A stretch of 64,000 bases of DNA from Streptomyces seoulensis (GTDB taxonomy: Bacteria > Actinomycetota > Actinomycetes > Streptomycetales > Streptomycetaceae), in NCBI GenBank assembly GCA_013364255.1, contig CP054936.1, positions 6,900,353-6,964,352 on the forward strand, written 5' to 3'. The translations under genes and the position numbers were made by a program. Numbering within the stretch: the first letter of the stretch is position 1; each line of letters starts with the position of its first letter. Below the pieces are notes generated by a model. The model saw only the letters and a list, made by a program, of their open reading frames with translations. It had not been told where the DNA came from and searched no databases. Positions 26,404-35,624 of the stretch are shown here, in pieces.

Positions 26404-27063
26404 ATGCGTGTTCCGGCGCACTCGGTGTGCACGGCGATCCGGGACGACATCGTCGCCGGTGTCCATGAGCGCGGCAGCCGGCTCACCGAGGAAGTCCTCG
26501 CCCGCCGCTACGGCGTCTCCCGCGTTCCGGTGCGCGAGGCGCTGCGCACCCTGGAGGCCGAGGGCTTCGTGGTGACGCGCCGGCACGCGGGCGCGTGCGT
26601 GGCGGAGCCGACCGGGCAGGAGGCCGCCGATCTGCTGGAGATGCACCGGCTGCTGGAGCCGCTGTGCGCCGCCCGGGCCGCCGAGCGGCACACCCAGGCC
26701 CACCTCAAGGTGCTGCGCGGCCTGGTCAGACTGGGCCAGGAGCGGGCCGCGAGCGGCCTGGGCGAGGAACTGCGCGCCCTCGGGGGCTGGTTCCACGAGA
26801 CGCTGGCGCAGGCCTGCGGCAGTCCCGCGCTCACCGCCACGCTGACCCAGCTGCGGCACAAGATCGCCTGGATGTACGTGGTGGAGACCCCGGCCGACCC
26901 GGTCGCCGCCTGGGCCGAGCACGGCGCCATCGTGGACGCCGTGGCGCGCCGCGACGGCGAGCGCGCGCGTGCGCTGACCGCCGCGCACACCGAGCGGACG
27001 GCCGCCGGCTGCCGCGTGAGGACTTCGCAACATCCCGTCAACATGTCGGGCGCGTGGCATTAA
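26404..27063 (+). CDS. GntR-family regulator (FCD/FadR-type)
   Basis: A 219-residue transcription regulator. The N-terminal winged helix shows RLTEEVLARRYGVSRVPVREALRTLEAEGFV. The all-helical C-terminal ligand domain is FCD-like, with conserved positions in EMHRLLEPLCAA, WFHETLAQACGS and EHGAIVDAVARRDG. ATG 26404 has GGAGG at 26393-26397; the earlier in-frame ATG lacks one. It is monocistronic and ends in a U-tailed terminator, with no adjacent catabolic operon, so the target and ligand (often a carboxylate) are unknown. Confidence 0.88.
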   Translation: MRVPAHSVCTAIRDDIVAGVHERGSRLTEEVLARRYGVSRVPVREALRTLEAEGFVVTRRHAGACVAEPTGQEAADLLEMHRLLEPLCAARAAERHTQAHLKVLRGLVRLGQERAASGLGEELRALGGWFHETLAQACGSPALTATLTQLRHKIAWMYVVETPADPVAAWAEHGAIVDAVARRDGERARALTAAHTERTAAGCRVRTSQHPVNMSGAWH

Positions 27064-27093
27064 CACGGTGCCCGTATACAAAGAGGGATATCC

Positions 27094-27121
27094 GGCGGCG
27101 GAGAATTCGTGCCGCCTTTTT
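27094..27121 (+). terminator. terminator of the GntR gene
   Basis: GGCGGC and GCCGCC pair around an 11-base loop and are followed by TTTTT. Confidence 0.75.
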
Positions 27122-27235
27122 CGGCGTCCCTGAATTCATGTACGGGTGCGGTGTGGGCGCTTCCCGAAGGCTGCCCCGAGAAATACGAGTCGGGCCCGCC
27201 GGAGACGCGCGGGCCGGGGCCGTCGCGCCGAACGG

Positions 27236-27280
27236 AAAAGCCGAAGCCGCCCCGTCCGGAAAGGGCGGCGCGGCTTCGGC
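27236..27280 (-). terminator. terminator of ptsH
   Basis: On the minus strand an 11-bp perfect stem (GCCGAAGCCGC / GCGGCTTCGGC) is followed by CTTTTCC. It lies 34 bp after the ptsH stop. Confidence 0.8.
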
Positions 27281-27314
27281 GTCCGGTCCGGGGCGAGCCG
27301 CCGGACCCGGTGGA

Positions 27315-27596
27315 TCAGACGGTCTCGGGAAGCTCCTCGAGCCCCTCGGCGACCAGCTTGGCCAGGCGGTCGAGCGCGGCGTCCGCGCCCTCGGCGTCGG
27401 AGGCCAGGACGACCTCCTCGCCGCCCTGCGCCCCGAGGCCGAGGACGGCCAGCATGGAGGCCGCGTTGACGGGCGCGCCGTCGGCCTTGGCGATCGTCAC
27501 GGGGACGCCGGAGGCCGTGGCGGCCCGGACGAAGATGGAGGCGGGGCGGGCGTGGAGGCCCTCGGCCCAGCCGACGTTGACGCGGCGCTCAGCCAT
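27315..27596 (-). CDS. ptsH: phosphocarrier protein HPr
   Basis: A 93-residue HPr of the phosphoenolpyruvate sugar phosphotransferase system. The active-site His15 lies in AEGLHARPAS; Ser47 in NAASMLAVLG matches the regulatory serine of firmicute HPr, although streptomycetes are not known to use HPr kinase. It relays phosphate from enzyme I to IIA components, including the N-acetylglucosamine branch. A DasR operator lies 26-41 bp upstream of the start. It is a single gene with its own terminator. Confidence 0.95.
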   Translation of the reverse strand: MAERRVNVGWAEGLHARPASIFVRAATASGVPVTIAKADGAPVNAASMLAVLGLGAQGGEEVVLASDAEGADAALDRLAKLVAEGLEELPETV

Positions 27597-27621
27597 GTGA
27601 TGCTGCCCTTCAGGTGTACCA

Positions 27622-27637
27622 AGTTGTCTAGACCAGT
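27622..27637 (-). promoter_or_regulatory. dre site (DasR operator) upstream of ptsH
   Basis: AGTTGTCTAGACCAGT differs at one position from the DasR-responsive element AGTGGTCTAGACCAGT. DasR represses PTS and chitin/GlcNAc genes in Streptomyces and is released by glucosamine-6-phosphate; ptsH is a known target in S. coelicolor. Confidence 0.85.
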
Positions 27638-27828
27638 TTCCCACACCTGAGGCACCGCCCCGAGCGGCCCGGCCGCCGCCCCGGGAACCGCGACGGACCG
27701 CGGCGCCCCGGCGTCCGCTAAGTCCCCGCGACCCCGGTGTTCTCCGCCGGGTCCGGGCGGGTTCCTCCGGTGTGTTCCCCACAGACTGCCTCGCGCCGCC
27801 GTCGGAGGCTAGCCGTACTCTGGGGCCC

Positions 27829-30800
27829 ATGCAGACCGCGTCGGACCGGCACGAGTATCCAGCCCACTGGGAGGCCGACGTGGTGCTGCGCGACGGCGGC
27901 ACCGCGCGGATCCGGCCCATCACCGCCGAGGACGCCGACCGGCTGGTCAGCTTCTACGAACAGGTGTCGGACGAGTCCAAGTACTACCGCTTCTTCGCGC
28001 CTTACCCGCGCCTGTCCGCGAAGGACGTCCACCGCTTCACCCACCACGACTTCGTGGACCGGGTGGGGCTCGCGGCCACGATCGGCGGCGAGTTCATCGC
28101 CACCGTCCGCTACGACCGCATCGGAGCCACCGGGCTGCCCGCCGCCTCGGACGCCTCCGACGAGGCCGAGGTCGCCTTCCTGGTCCAGGACGCCCACCAG
28201 GGCCGCGGAGTGGCCTCCGCGCTGCTCGAACACATCGCGGCCGTCGCCAGGGAGCGCGGCATCCGCCGCTTCGCCGCCGAGGTGCTGCCCGCCAACACCA
28301 AGATGATCAAGGTGTTCACGGACGCCGGGTACACCCAGAAGCGCAGCTTCGAGGACGGCGTCGTCCGCCTGGAGTTCGGCCTCGAACCCACCGACCGCTC
28401 GCTGGCCGTGCAGCGCGCGCGGGAACAGCGCGCCGAGGCCCGCTCGGTGCGCCGCCTGCTCGGGCCCGGCTCGGTCGCGGTCGTCGGGGTGGGCCGCGCG
28501 CACCGGGGCGTGGGGCGCAGCATCCTCGACCACATTCGCGACGGCGGCTTCACCGGCCGGCTGCACGCCGTCAACCGGGCCTTCGAGGCGGACCGGACCG
28601 AGATCGACGGCGTGCCCGCCCACCGCTCGGTGCGCGAGATCGACGGGCCGGTCGACCTCGCCGTGGTCGCCGTCCCCGCCGAGCACGTCCCGCGGGTCGT
28701 CACCGAGTGCGGCGAGCACGGCGTGCAGGGCCTCGTCGTGATCTCCGCCGGGTACGCCGAGAGCGGCCCCGAGGGACGCGAGCGCCAGCGCGCCCTGGTG
28801 CGGCAGGCCCGCTCGTACGGCATGCGCATCATCGGGCCGAACGCCTTCGGCGTCGTCAACACCTCGCCCGGCGTCCGGCTCAACGCCTCCCTCGCCCCCG
28901 AGATGCCCCGGCCCGGCCGGATCGGGATGTTCGCGCAGTCCGGCGCCATCGGCATCGCCCTGCTCTCCCGGCTGCACCGGCGCGGCGGCGGCGTCACCGG
29001 CACCACCGGCGTGTCGACGTTCGTCTCGTCCGGCAACCGCGCGGACGTCTCCGGCAACGACGTCCTCCAGTACTGGTACGACGACCCGGACACCGACGTC
29101 GCCCTGATGTACCTGGAGTCCATCGGCAACCCGCGCAAGTTCACCCGCCTCGCCCGGCGCACGGCGGCCGCCAAGCCGCTGGTCGTCGTGCAGGGCTCCG
29201 GTTCGGCCCCGCAGGGGCACGCCGTACGGGCGACCCGGCTGCCGCACGCGACGGTGTCCGCGCTGCTGCGGCAGGCCGGCGTGATCCGCGTGGACACCAT
29301 CACCGAACTGGTGGACACCGGACTGCTGCTCGCCCGCCAGCCGCTGCCCACCGGACCCCGGGTGGCGATCCTCGGCAACTCCGAGTCGCTGGGCGTACTG
29401 ACGTACGACCGGTGCCTGGCCGAAGGGCTGCGCCCGCAGCCGCCCCGCGACCTGACGACCGCCGCGTCCGCGGCGGACTTCCGGGCCGCGCTGGCCCAGG
29501 CGCTCGCCGACGAGACCAGCGACGCGGTGGTCGTCACCGCCATACCGGCACTGGGGGAGGGCGCCACCGAGGACGCCGCGCTCGCCGAGGCGCTGCGGTC
29601 AGCCGCCGGGGCGGCGCCCGGCAAGCCGGTGCTGGTGGTCCACGTCGAGCTGGGCGGCCTGGCCGAGGCCCTGTCCGCCGCGGCCAGCACGGGCCCCCAG
29701 GCCACCACCGCCCCCGCCACCCCGACGACCGCTCCCGGCCCCGCCGTTCCCACGACGGCCCCCGGCCCCGTCACCCCGATGACCACCCCCGGCTCCGCCC
29801 CTCCCGGTTCCGCCACCCCCGGCTCCGCCACTCCCACGACGGCCTCCGGCGGTCCCGCCGCGTCCCCGACCGCCCCCACCACAACCCCGGCCCCCACCAC
29901 AACCCCGGCCTCCGCCACGCCCCCCGCCGCCACGCCGCCCTCTGAGCCCGCGCAGCCGTCCGACGCGGCCCCGGCCCCCGCCGGCCCCGGCGCCGGTTCG
30001 CGTCTCATCCCCGCCTACCCCGCCGCCGAACGCGCCGTCCGCGCCCTCGCCGAGGCCGTCCGGTACGGGCAGTGGCGGCGGGAGGCCGCCGATCCCGGCA
30101 AGGTGCCCGAGTACGACGACATCGACGAGAAGGGCGCCGCCGAGCTGATCCGCTCCCTGCTCGCCCGCGGCCAGGGCCGCACGCTCGGCGCCGACGACGC
30201 CTGCGAACTGCTCGCCCGCTACGGCATCCACGTCCGCCGGGCGCTGCCCGCGTCCACCCCCGACTCCGCCGCCGAAGCCGCCCGCACCCTGGGCTACCCC
30301 GTCGCCCTGAAGGCCACCGCCCCGCACCTGCGCCACCGCGCCGACCTCGGCGGCGTACGACTGGACCTCGCCGACGAGGAGCAACTGCGCCGCGCCTACG
30401 CCGAGCTGACCGAGCTGTTCGGCACACCGGAGGAACTGCGGCCGGTGGTGCAGGCGATGGCGCCCCGGGGCGTCGACACCGTCGTGCGCGCCGTCATCGA
30501 CCCGGCGGCCGGCGCGGTGCTCTCCTTCGGGCTCGCCGGCGCCGCCTCCCAGCTGCTCGACGACATGGCGCACCGGCTCGTTCCGGTCACCGGCCGGGAG
30601 GCGACCTCCATGGTCCGCTCGATCCGGACGGCCCCCCTGCTGTTCGGCTGGCGCGGCTCCGCACCGGTCGACACGCCCGCCCTGGAGGAGCTGCTGCTGC
30701 GCGTGTCGCGGCTCGTGGACGACCACCCGGAAGTGGTCGCCGTCACCCTGGAGCCGGCCGTCGTCGCCCCGCACGGGGTGAGCGTCCTGAGCGCCGGAGT

Positions 30801-30861
30801 GCGCCTGGCGCCGCCGCCCGCGCGGGACGATCTCGGGCCGCGCACGCTCCCGGCGTACTGA
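27829..30861 (+). CDS. PatA-type lysine acetyltransferase (GNAT plus NDP-forming acyl-CoA synthetase-like)
   Basis: A 1010-residue protein with a GNAT acetyltransferase domain at the N-terminus (about 15-190, acetyl-CoA loop QGRGVAS at 124-130), then a CoA-binding and succinyl-CoA-ligase-like region (about 210-610), then an ATP-grasp-like domain (about 775-1000). This order matches S. lividans PatA, which acetylates and inactivates acyl-CoA synthetases, and is the reverse of enteric Pat. Residues about 620-724 are a Pro/Thr/Ala-rich linker of simple repeats (TTAPGP, TTTPAP). ATG 27829 lies 7 bases after a TACTCT box, suggesting a leaderless mRNA. Confidence 0.88.
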   Translation: MQTASDRHEYPAHWEADVVLRDGGTARIRPITAEDADRLVSFYEQVSDESKYYRFFAPYPRLSAKDVHRFTHHDFVDRVGLAATIGGEFIATVRYDRIGATGLPAASDASDEAEVAFLVQDAHQGRGVASALLEHIAAVARERGIRRFAAEVLPANTKMIKVFTDAGYTQKRSFEDGVVRLEFGLEPTDRSLAVQRAREQRAEARSVRRLLGPGSVAVVGVGRAHRGVGRSILDHIRDGGFTGRLHAVNRAFEADRTEIDGVPAHRSVREIDGPVDLAVVAVPAEHVPRVVTECGEHGVQGLVVISAGYAESGPEGRERQRALVRQARSYGMRIIGPNAFGVVNTSPGVRLNASLAPEMPRPGRIGMFAQSGAIGIALLSRLHRRGGGVTGTTGVSTFVSSGNRADVSGNDVLQYWYDDPDTDVALMYLESIGNPRKFTRLARRTAAAKPLVVVQGSGSAPQGHAVRATRLPHATVSALLRQAGVIRVDTITELVDTGLLLARQPLPTGPRVAILGNSESLGVLTYDRCLAEGLRPQPPRDLTTAASAADFRAALAQALADETSDAVVVTAIPALGEGATEDAALAEALRSAAGAAPGKPVLVVHVELGGLAEALSAAASTGPQATTAPATPTTAPGPAVPTTAPGPVTPMTTPGSAPPGSATPGSATPTTASGGPAASPTAPTTTPAPTTTPASATPPAATPPSEPAQPSDAAPAPAGPGAGSRLIPAYPAAERAVRALAEAVRYGQWRREAADPGKVPEYDDIDEKGAAELIRSLLARGQGRTLGADDACELLARYGIHVRRALPASTPDSAAEAARTLGYPVALKATAPHLRHRADLGGVRLDLADEEQLRRAYAELTELFGTPEELRPVVQAMAPRGVDTVVRAVIDPAAGAVLSFGLAGAASQLLDDMAHRLVPVTGREATSMVRSIRTAPLLFGWRGSAPVDTPALEELLLRVSRLVDDHPEVVAVTLEPAVVAPHGVSVLSAGVRLAPPPARDDLGPRTLPAY

Positions 30862-30922
30862 GGGCGCTTCTCCCGCGCGCAGCGGTGCCTCGCAGTCGGT
30901 ACGCCCCCGTAGGATGGACGGC

Positions 30923-31510
30923 ATGGCCAAGACCAGTACGACGACCCAGGGGCTGCGGGCGGCGATCGAACGCAGCGGCTACTACCCGGCTCTCGTGGCC
31001 GAGGCGGTGGAGGCCGCCGTGGGCGGCGAGCCCATCCGGTCGTACCTGGTCCACCAGGAGACCACCTTCGACCAGAACGAGGTGCGCCGCCATGTGACGG
31101 TGCTCGTCCTCACGGGCAACCGCTTCATCGTCAGCCACACCGACGAGCAGGCCGCCGACACCACCTCCCCGACGCCCTACGCCACCACGTCCACGGAGTC
31201 GGTCAAGATCGGCCGGATCTCGTCGGTCGTGGTCAGCCGGATGGTCGCCAACCCCGAGCAGTACACGCCGGGCACCCTGCCCCGCGAAGTGGTCCTCACC
31301 ATCGGCTGGGGCGCCGTCTCGCGCATCGACCTGGAGCCCGCCGCCTGCGGGGACCCCAACTGCGAGGCCGACCACGGCTACACGGGCAACTCGACGGCGG
31401 ACGACCTGAGCCTGCGCGTCAGCGAGGCCGGCGACGGCCCCGAGACGGTGCGCCAGACCCTCGCCTTCGCCCAGGCCGTCTCCGAGGCCACAGCGGACGT
31501 CACCCGCTGA
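30923..31510 (+). CDS. DUF5998 family protein
   Basis: A 195-residue cytoplasmic protein conserved in actinobacteria; I recognise the family but not a function. A CGDPNCEADHGY motif (two Cys and one His) could bind a metal. ATG 30923 is preferred over ATG 30914 because TAGGAT at 30910-30915 is a good -10 box placing the transcription start on that ATG, so the mRNA is leaderless. It overlaps the following phosphodiesterase-like gene by one base and is probably co-transcribed with it. Confidence 0.8.
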   Translation: MAKTSTTTQGLRAAIERSGYYPALVAEAVEAAVGGEPIRSYLVHQETTFDQNEVRRHVTVLVLTGNRFIVSHTDEQAADTTSPTPYATTSTESVKIGRISSVVVSRMVANPEQYTPGTLPREVVLTIGWGAVSRIDLEPAACGDPNCEADHGYTGNSTADDLSLRVSEAGDGPETVRQTLAFAQAVSEATADVTR

Positions 31511-32700
31511 TGACCCTGTCCACCGCCTGGGACCACCCCGAGCCGCTCGCCGTCGCCTCCGCGCCCGTCCCCGCGTACGGCTCCGGCTCCCTCGCCGACC
31601 TGCTGCCCACGCTGGCCGCGGGCATGGGCGTGCCCGACATGACGGCCGCCATCCCCGAGCTGACCCCGGCCGACCGCGCCTGCGTCTTCCTGATCGACGG
31701 GCTCGGCTGGGAGCAGCTGCGCGCGCACCCCGGGGAGGCGCCCTTCCTGACCTCCCTGCTGGACAGCTCGCGCGGCGGCACCGGCCGCCCGATCACCGTC
31801 GGCTACCCCGCCACCACCGCGACCTCGCTGGCCTCCGTCGGCACCGGCCTGCCGCCGGGCGCCCACGGCCTGCCCGGCTACACGGTGCGCGATCCGGCCA
31901 CCGGCGCGCTGATGAACCAGCTGCGCTGGCAGCCGTACACCGACCCGCGCGCCTGGCAGCCGTACCCCACCGTCTTCCAGCTGGCCCAGCGGGCCGGGGT
32001 GCACAGCGCCCAGGTGTCCTCGCCGACCTTCGCGAACACCCCGCTGACCAAGGTCGCCCTCTCCGGCGGAACGTTCCTGGGCCGGCTGACCGGCGAGGAC
32101 CGCATGGACGTCGCGGCCGAGCAGCTGGCCGCGGGCGACCGCGCCCTCGTCTACACGTACTACTCCGAGCTCGACGGCGCCGGTCACCGCTACGGCGTGG
32201 ACTCCGACACCTGGCGCGGCCAGCTCATGCACGTCGACCGGCTGGTCCAGCGCCTGGCCGAACAACTGCCCGAGCGCAGCGCCCTGTACGTCACCGCCGA
32301 CCACGGCATGGTCGACATCCCGTTCGACGAGCAGCACCGCATCGACTTCGACGAGGACTGGGAGCTGCGCGCCGGCGTCGCCCTGCTCGGCGGCGAGGGC
32401 CGCGCCCGGCACGTGTACGCCGTGCCGGGCGCCGCCGGGGACGTGCTGACCTGCTGGCGCGAGGTGCTCGGCGAGCAGTTCTGGGTGGCCTCCCGGGACG
32501 AGGCGGTCGCGGCGGGCTGGTTCGGGCCGCGGGTGGACGACCGCGTGCACGGACGGCTCGGCGACGTGATCGCCGCCGCCCGCGACGACGTGCTGCTCAT
32601 CGCCTCCGAGCGGGAGCCGAAGGAGTCCTCGATGGTCGGCAACCACGGCTCGATGACCCCCGCCGAACAGCTCGTGCCCCTCCTCGAAGTACGCTCCTGA
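31510..32700 (+). CDS. alkaline phosphatase superfamily protein (nucleotide pyrophosphatase/phosphodiesterase-like)
   Basis: A 396-residue hydrolase of the type I phosphodiesterase/nucleotide pyrophosphatase family. Metal ligands and nucleophile are visible: Asp in CVFLIDGLGWEQL, the Thr pair in GYPATTATSLASVGTG, Asp and His in ELDGAGHRYG, Asp-His in VTADHGMVD and a late His in GNHGSMTP. No signal peptide, so cytoplasmic. It starts on the last base of the upstream stop codon. Substrate unknown. Confidence 0.85.
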   Translation: MTLSTAWDHPEPLAVASAPVPAYGSGSLADLLPTLAAGMGVPDMTAAIPELTPADRACVFLIDGLGWEQLRAHPGEAPFLTSLLDSSRGGTGRPITVGYPATTATSLASVGTGLPPGAHGLPGYTVRDPATGALMNQLRWQPYTDPRAWQPYPTVFQLAQRAGVHSAQVSSPTFANTPLTKVALSGGTFLGRLTGEDRMDVAAEQLAAGDRALVYTYYSELDGAGHRYGVDSDTWRGQLMHVDRLVQRLAEQLPERSALYVTADHGMVDIPFDEQHRIDFDEDWELRAGVALLGGEGRARHVYAVPGAAGDVLTCWREVLGEQFWVASRDEAVAAGWFGPRVDDRVHGRLGDVIAAARDDVLLIASEREPKESSMVGNHGSMTPAEQLVPLLEVRS

Positions 32701-32767
32701 CGCGCCGCCGCGCGCGGCCCCGCCTCACCGACCTTCCCCCACTCCGCCGAAAGGTGCCCGACCTCCC

Positions 32768-33418
32768 ATGCCCGAGCTGGTGTTCTTCTCCGGAACGATG
32801 GACTGCGGGAAGTCGACGCTGGCTCTCCAGATCGAGCACAACCGTTCGGCGCGCGGCCTGGTCGGCCTGATCCTCACCCGCGACGACCGGGCCGGCGAGG
32901 GCAAGCTGTCCTCGCGCCTGGGCCTGGTCACGGACGCGGTGGAGGTCGAGGACGGGGTGGACCTGTACGCCTATCTCGTCGACCGGCTCTCCCGGGGCGG
33001 CCGCGCCGACTACGTCATCGCGGACGAGGCGCAGTTCCTCGCGCCCGAGCAGATCGACCAGCTCGCGCGCGTGGTGGACGACCTGGAGATCGACGTCTTC
33101 GCCTTCGGCATCACGACCGACTTCCGCTCCAAGCTGTTCCCCGGCTCCCAGCGGCTGGTCGAACTCGCCGACCGCGTCGAGGTGCTCCAGGTCGAGGCGC
33201 TGTGCTGGTGCGGCGCCCGCGCCACCCACAACGCCCGCACGGTGGGCGGCGTCATGGTGGTGGAGGGCGCCCAGGTCGTCGTCGGCGACGTGACCCGCTC
33301 GGCGGACGAGATCGGCTACGAGGTGCTGTGCCGCCGCCACCACCGCCGCCGCATGACCGCGGCCTCGGCCCGCGCGGCGGCCCTGTCCCCGGACGTGCTG
33401 CCGGTCACCCCGCACTGA
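32768..33418 (+). CDS. tdk: thymidine kinase (type II)
   Basis: Phosphorylates thymidine to dTMP with ATP in nucleoside salvage. The 216-residue protein has Walker A GTMDCGKST at about 9-17, the Walker B/catalytic region VIADEAQFL, and a zinc-binding set: Cys pair in CWCGA and Cys plus His in CRRHHRR. Length and motifs fit the small bacterial/human TK1 class. ATG 32768 starts MPELVFFSG. It follows the phosphodiesterase gene by 67 bp, without a clear terminator. Confidence 0.94.
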   Translation: MPELVFFSGTMDCGKSTLALQIEHNRSARGLVGLILTRDDRAGEGKLSSRLGLVTDAVEVEDGVDLYAYLVDRLSRGGRADYVIADEAQFLAPEQIDQLARVVDDLEIDVFAFGITTDFRSKLFPGSQRLVELADRVEVLQVEALCWCGARATHNARTVGGVMVVEGAQVVVGDVTRSADEIGYEVLCRRHHRRRMTAASARAAALSPDVLPVTPH

Positions 33419-33479
33419 CCGGCGCGGTCCGTCCGCCTACGGCACCCGCGCGGTCGCCCTGCCCGTCCCGGTACGCCGC

Positions 33480-34298
33480 TCAACGCGCCGTCGCCAGCAG
33501 CGCGAACCGCGCCCCCTCCGGGTCCGCCGCCGTCGCCACCCTGCCGTGGGCGGTGTCGTGGGGCGGGGTCAGGACACGGCCGCCGAGGGCGGTGAGACGG
33601 GTGAGGGAGGCGTCGGCGTCGGCGACCGCGAAGTACGTCAGCCAGTACGAGCCCCGGTCGCGGGGCAGGTCGGCGCCCGCGCCGTGCAGCGCGGCGACCG
33701 GGCGGCCGGCGAGGGACAGCGTCACGTGGTCCGCGGGCGGGCCGGACTGCGGGTCCCGGCGTTCGGCCTCGTATCCGAACAGGCTCGTGTAGAACTTGGC
33801 GACGCTCGCCGTCTCGAAGGTGTGCAGCTCGTGCCAGACCGGGGTGCCGGGCGCGCCGCCCGCATCCGGGTCCCGGCGCGCGGGTGCCCGCCAGAGGCCG
33901 AAGACCGCGCCCGACGGGTCGGAGCCGATCGCCAGCCGTCCGGCCCCGCCGGTCTCCAGCGGCCCCACCCCGATCGTGCCGCCGCACCGCCGTACCGTCT
34001 CGGCCGTCCGGTCCACGTCGGCGGAGGCGAGATACGGCGTCCAGGCGACGGGCAGGGGCAGGTCCGCAGGCAGCCGGCCGATCCCGGCCACGTCCCGGCC
34101 GTCCAGCACGGCCCGCGCGTAGGGGCGGAGCCCGTCGGGTCCGGGCCGGAACTCCCAGCCGAACAGCTCCCCGTAGAACGCCTGGGCGGCGGACACGGAG
34201 TGGGCCATCAGGCTCGCCCAGCACGGTGTGCCCGGCCGGCGTCCGGCCGGTCCGTGTCCACTGTCGTCGGCGGACTCCGCTGCCTCGGTCATCGTCAT
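33480..34298 (-). CDS. VOC-family protein with two glyoxalase-like domains
   Basis: A 272-residue protein made of two vicinal-oxygen-chelate modules (about 24-135 and 150-270), each with the beta-alpha-beta pattern around AQAFYGELFGWEF and VAKFYTSLFGYEA. Metal-ligand positions include Glu and His near WHELHTFE. Such proteins act as glyoxalases, dioxygenases or drug-binding resistance proteins; the sequence does not say which. The start is one of two adjacent ATGs (34298 or 34292) beside GGAAGAGG. It converges on tdk. Confidence 0.82.
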   Translation of the reverse strand: MTMTEAAESADDSGHGPAGRRPGTPCWASLMAHSVSAAQAFYGELFGWEFRPGPDGLRPYARAVLDGRDVAGIGRLPADLPLPVAWTPYLASADVDRTAETVRRCGGTIGVGPLETGGAGRLAIGSDPSGAVFGLWRAPARRDPDAGGAPGTPVWHELHTFETASVAKFYTSLFGYEAERRDPQSGPPADHVTLSLAGRPVAALHGAGADLPRDRGSYWLTYFAVADADASLTRLTALGGRVLTPPHDTAHGRVATAADPEGARFALLATAR

Positions 34299-34557
34299 CC
34301 TCTTCCCGGCCTCCATGGCCCGTCGTTCGGATCGCACCGGGCCCGCGGGTCCGGCACACGCCCCGCGCCCGTCGGGCGGAGGGGCCGCCCGAAGCGTGCT
34401 CCCGGCGGTGTCCCGTCCGTTGCGGCGCACCGGCCGGCGGGTGTCGATCGCCCGTACGGCGCGTGTCCGGATTCGTACCCTTCGTGATCGGGCCCGCGGC
34501 CGTGCAGAGTAGCCGCACCCGGGCGCCGGGGCCACCCCGTGCGCAAGGATGGTGACC

Positions 34558-35409
34558 ATGAACGCCATCATCTCCGCGGCCGATCTGGCCGCCGCCCTCG
34601 CGAGCCCCAACCCGCCGGTGCTGCTCGACGTCCGCTGGCAGCTCAGCGTGGCCAAGGCGGCCGGCGAGCCGCCCTTCGACGGGCGTGCCGCCTACGCGGC
34701 CGGGCACGTCCCCGGCGCCGTCTTCGTCGACCTGGACCGCGAACTGGCCTCGGCGCCGGGCGGCGCCGGCCGTCATCCGCTGCCCGACGTCGCGGAGTTC
34801 GGCGCCGCGATGCGCCGCGCCGGAGTGCGCGCGGACCGGCCGGTCGTGGTGTACGACGGCGGGCAGGGCTGGGCGGCGGCGCGCGCCTGGTGGCTGCTGC
34901 GCTGGACGGGCCATGCGGACGTGCGGGTCCTGGACGGCGGCCTCGCGGCCTGGGAGGGCGAGCTGGAGACGGCGGTGCCCGAGCCCGCCGAGGGCGACTT
35001 CACGCCGGCGCCGGGCGCGGTGCCGCTCCTGGACGCCGACGCGGCCGGGGAACTGGCGCTCTCCGGGCTGCTGTTCGACGCGCGGGCGGGGGAGCGGTAC
35101 CGGGGCGAGGTGGAACCGATCGACCGCGTGGGCGGCCACATCCCGGGCGCGGTGTCCGCGCCCACGACCGAGAACGTCGGCCCCGACGGCCGGTTCCTGC
35201 CCGCGGCCGAACTCCGGGCCCGGTTCGGGGCGCTGGGCGCGGGCGACAGCAAGGAGGTCGGCGTCTACTGCGGCTCGGGGGTCTCCGGGGCGCACGAGGT
35301 GCTGGCGCTGGCCGTCGCGGGGATCCCGGCGGCGCTGTACGTCGGCTCGTGGTCGGAGTGGTCCTCGGACCCGGCCCGGCCGGTGGCCGTGGGACCCGAC
35401 CCGCGGTAG
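34558..35409 (+). CDS. sulfurtransferase, two rhodanese domains
   Basis: A 283-residue thiosulfate/3-mercaptopyruvate sulfurtransferase. The inactive N-terminal rhodanese domain (about 10-125) shows LLDVRWQL and VVYDGGQGWAAARAWW; the C-terminal domain carries the catalytic Cys238 in YCGSGVSG. It transfers sulfur to cyanide or thiols and may serve sulfur trafficking. ATG 34558 has AAGGATGGTG upstream; ATG 34549 has no spacing for a ribosome-binding site. It is divergent from the VOC gene, with the 259-bp gap showing nothing else. Confidence 0.9.
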   Translation: MNAIISAADLAAALASPNPPVLLDVRWQLSVAKAAGEPPFDGRAAYAAGHVPGAVFVDLDRELASAPGGAGRHPLPDVAEFGAAMRRAGVRADRPVVVYDGGQGWAAARAWWLLRWTGHADVRVLDGGLAAWEGELETAVPEPAEGDFTPAPGAVPLLDADAAGELALSGLLFDARAGERYRGEVEPIDRVGGHIPGAVSAPTTENVGPDGRFLPAAELRARFGALGAGDSKEVGVYCGSGVSGAHEVLALAVAGIPAALYVGSWSEWSSDPARPVAVGPDPR

Positions 35410-35624
35410 CGGGGACACGCACAGGGGGCCGTCTCTTACGGGAGCGGCCCCTGACACACATGGCCCGACACACGCGGTACCGCCTCGATCGGCGAGGCGA
35501 GGCGGGGTGAGGCGAGACGCGGGGCGGCGGCCGACGGCGGTGACCCGCACACCCGTACGGCATGATCACCGCGGCCCGGCCACGCCCACCGTCGCCCCGC
35601 CCCTGCGGGAACCGCTCCGCGGGG

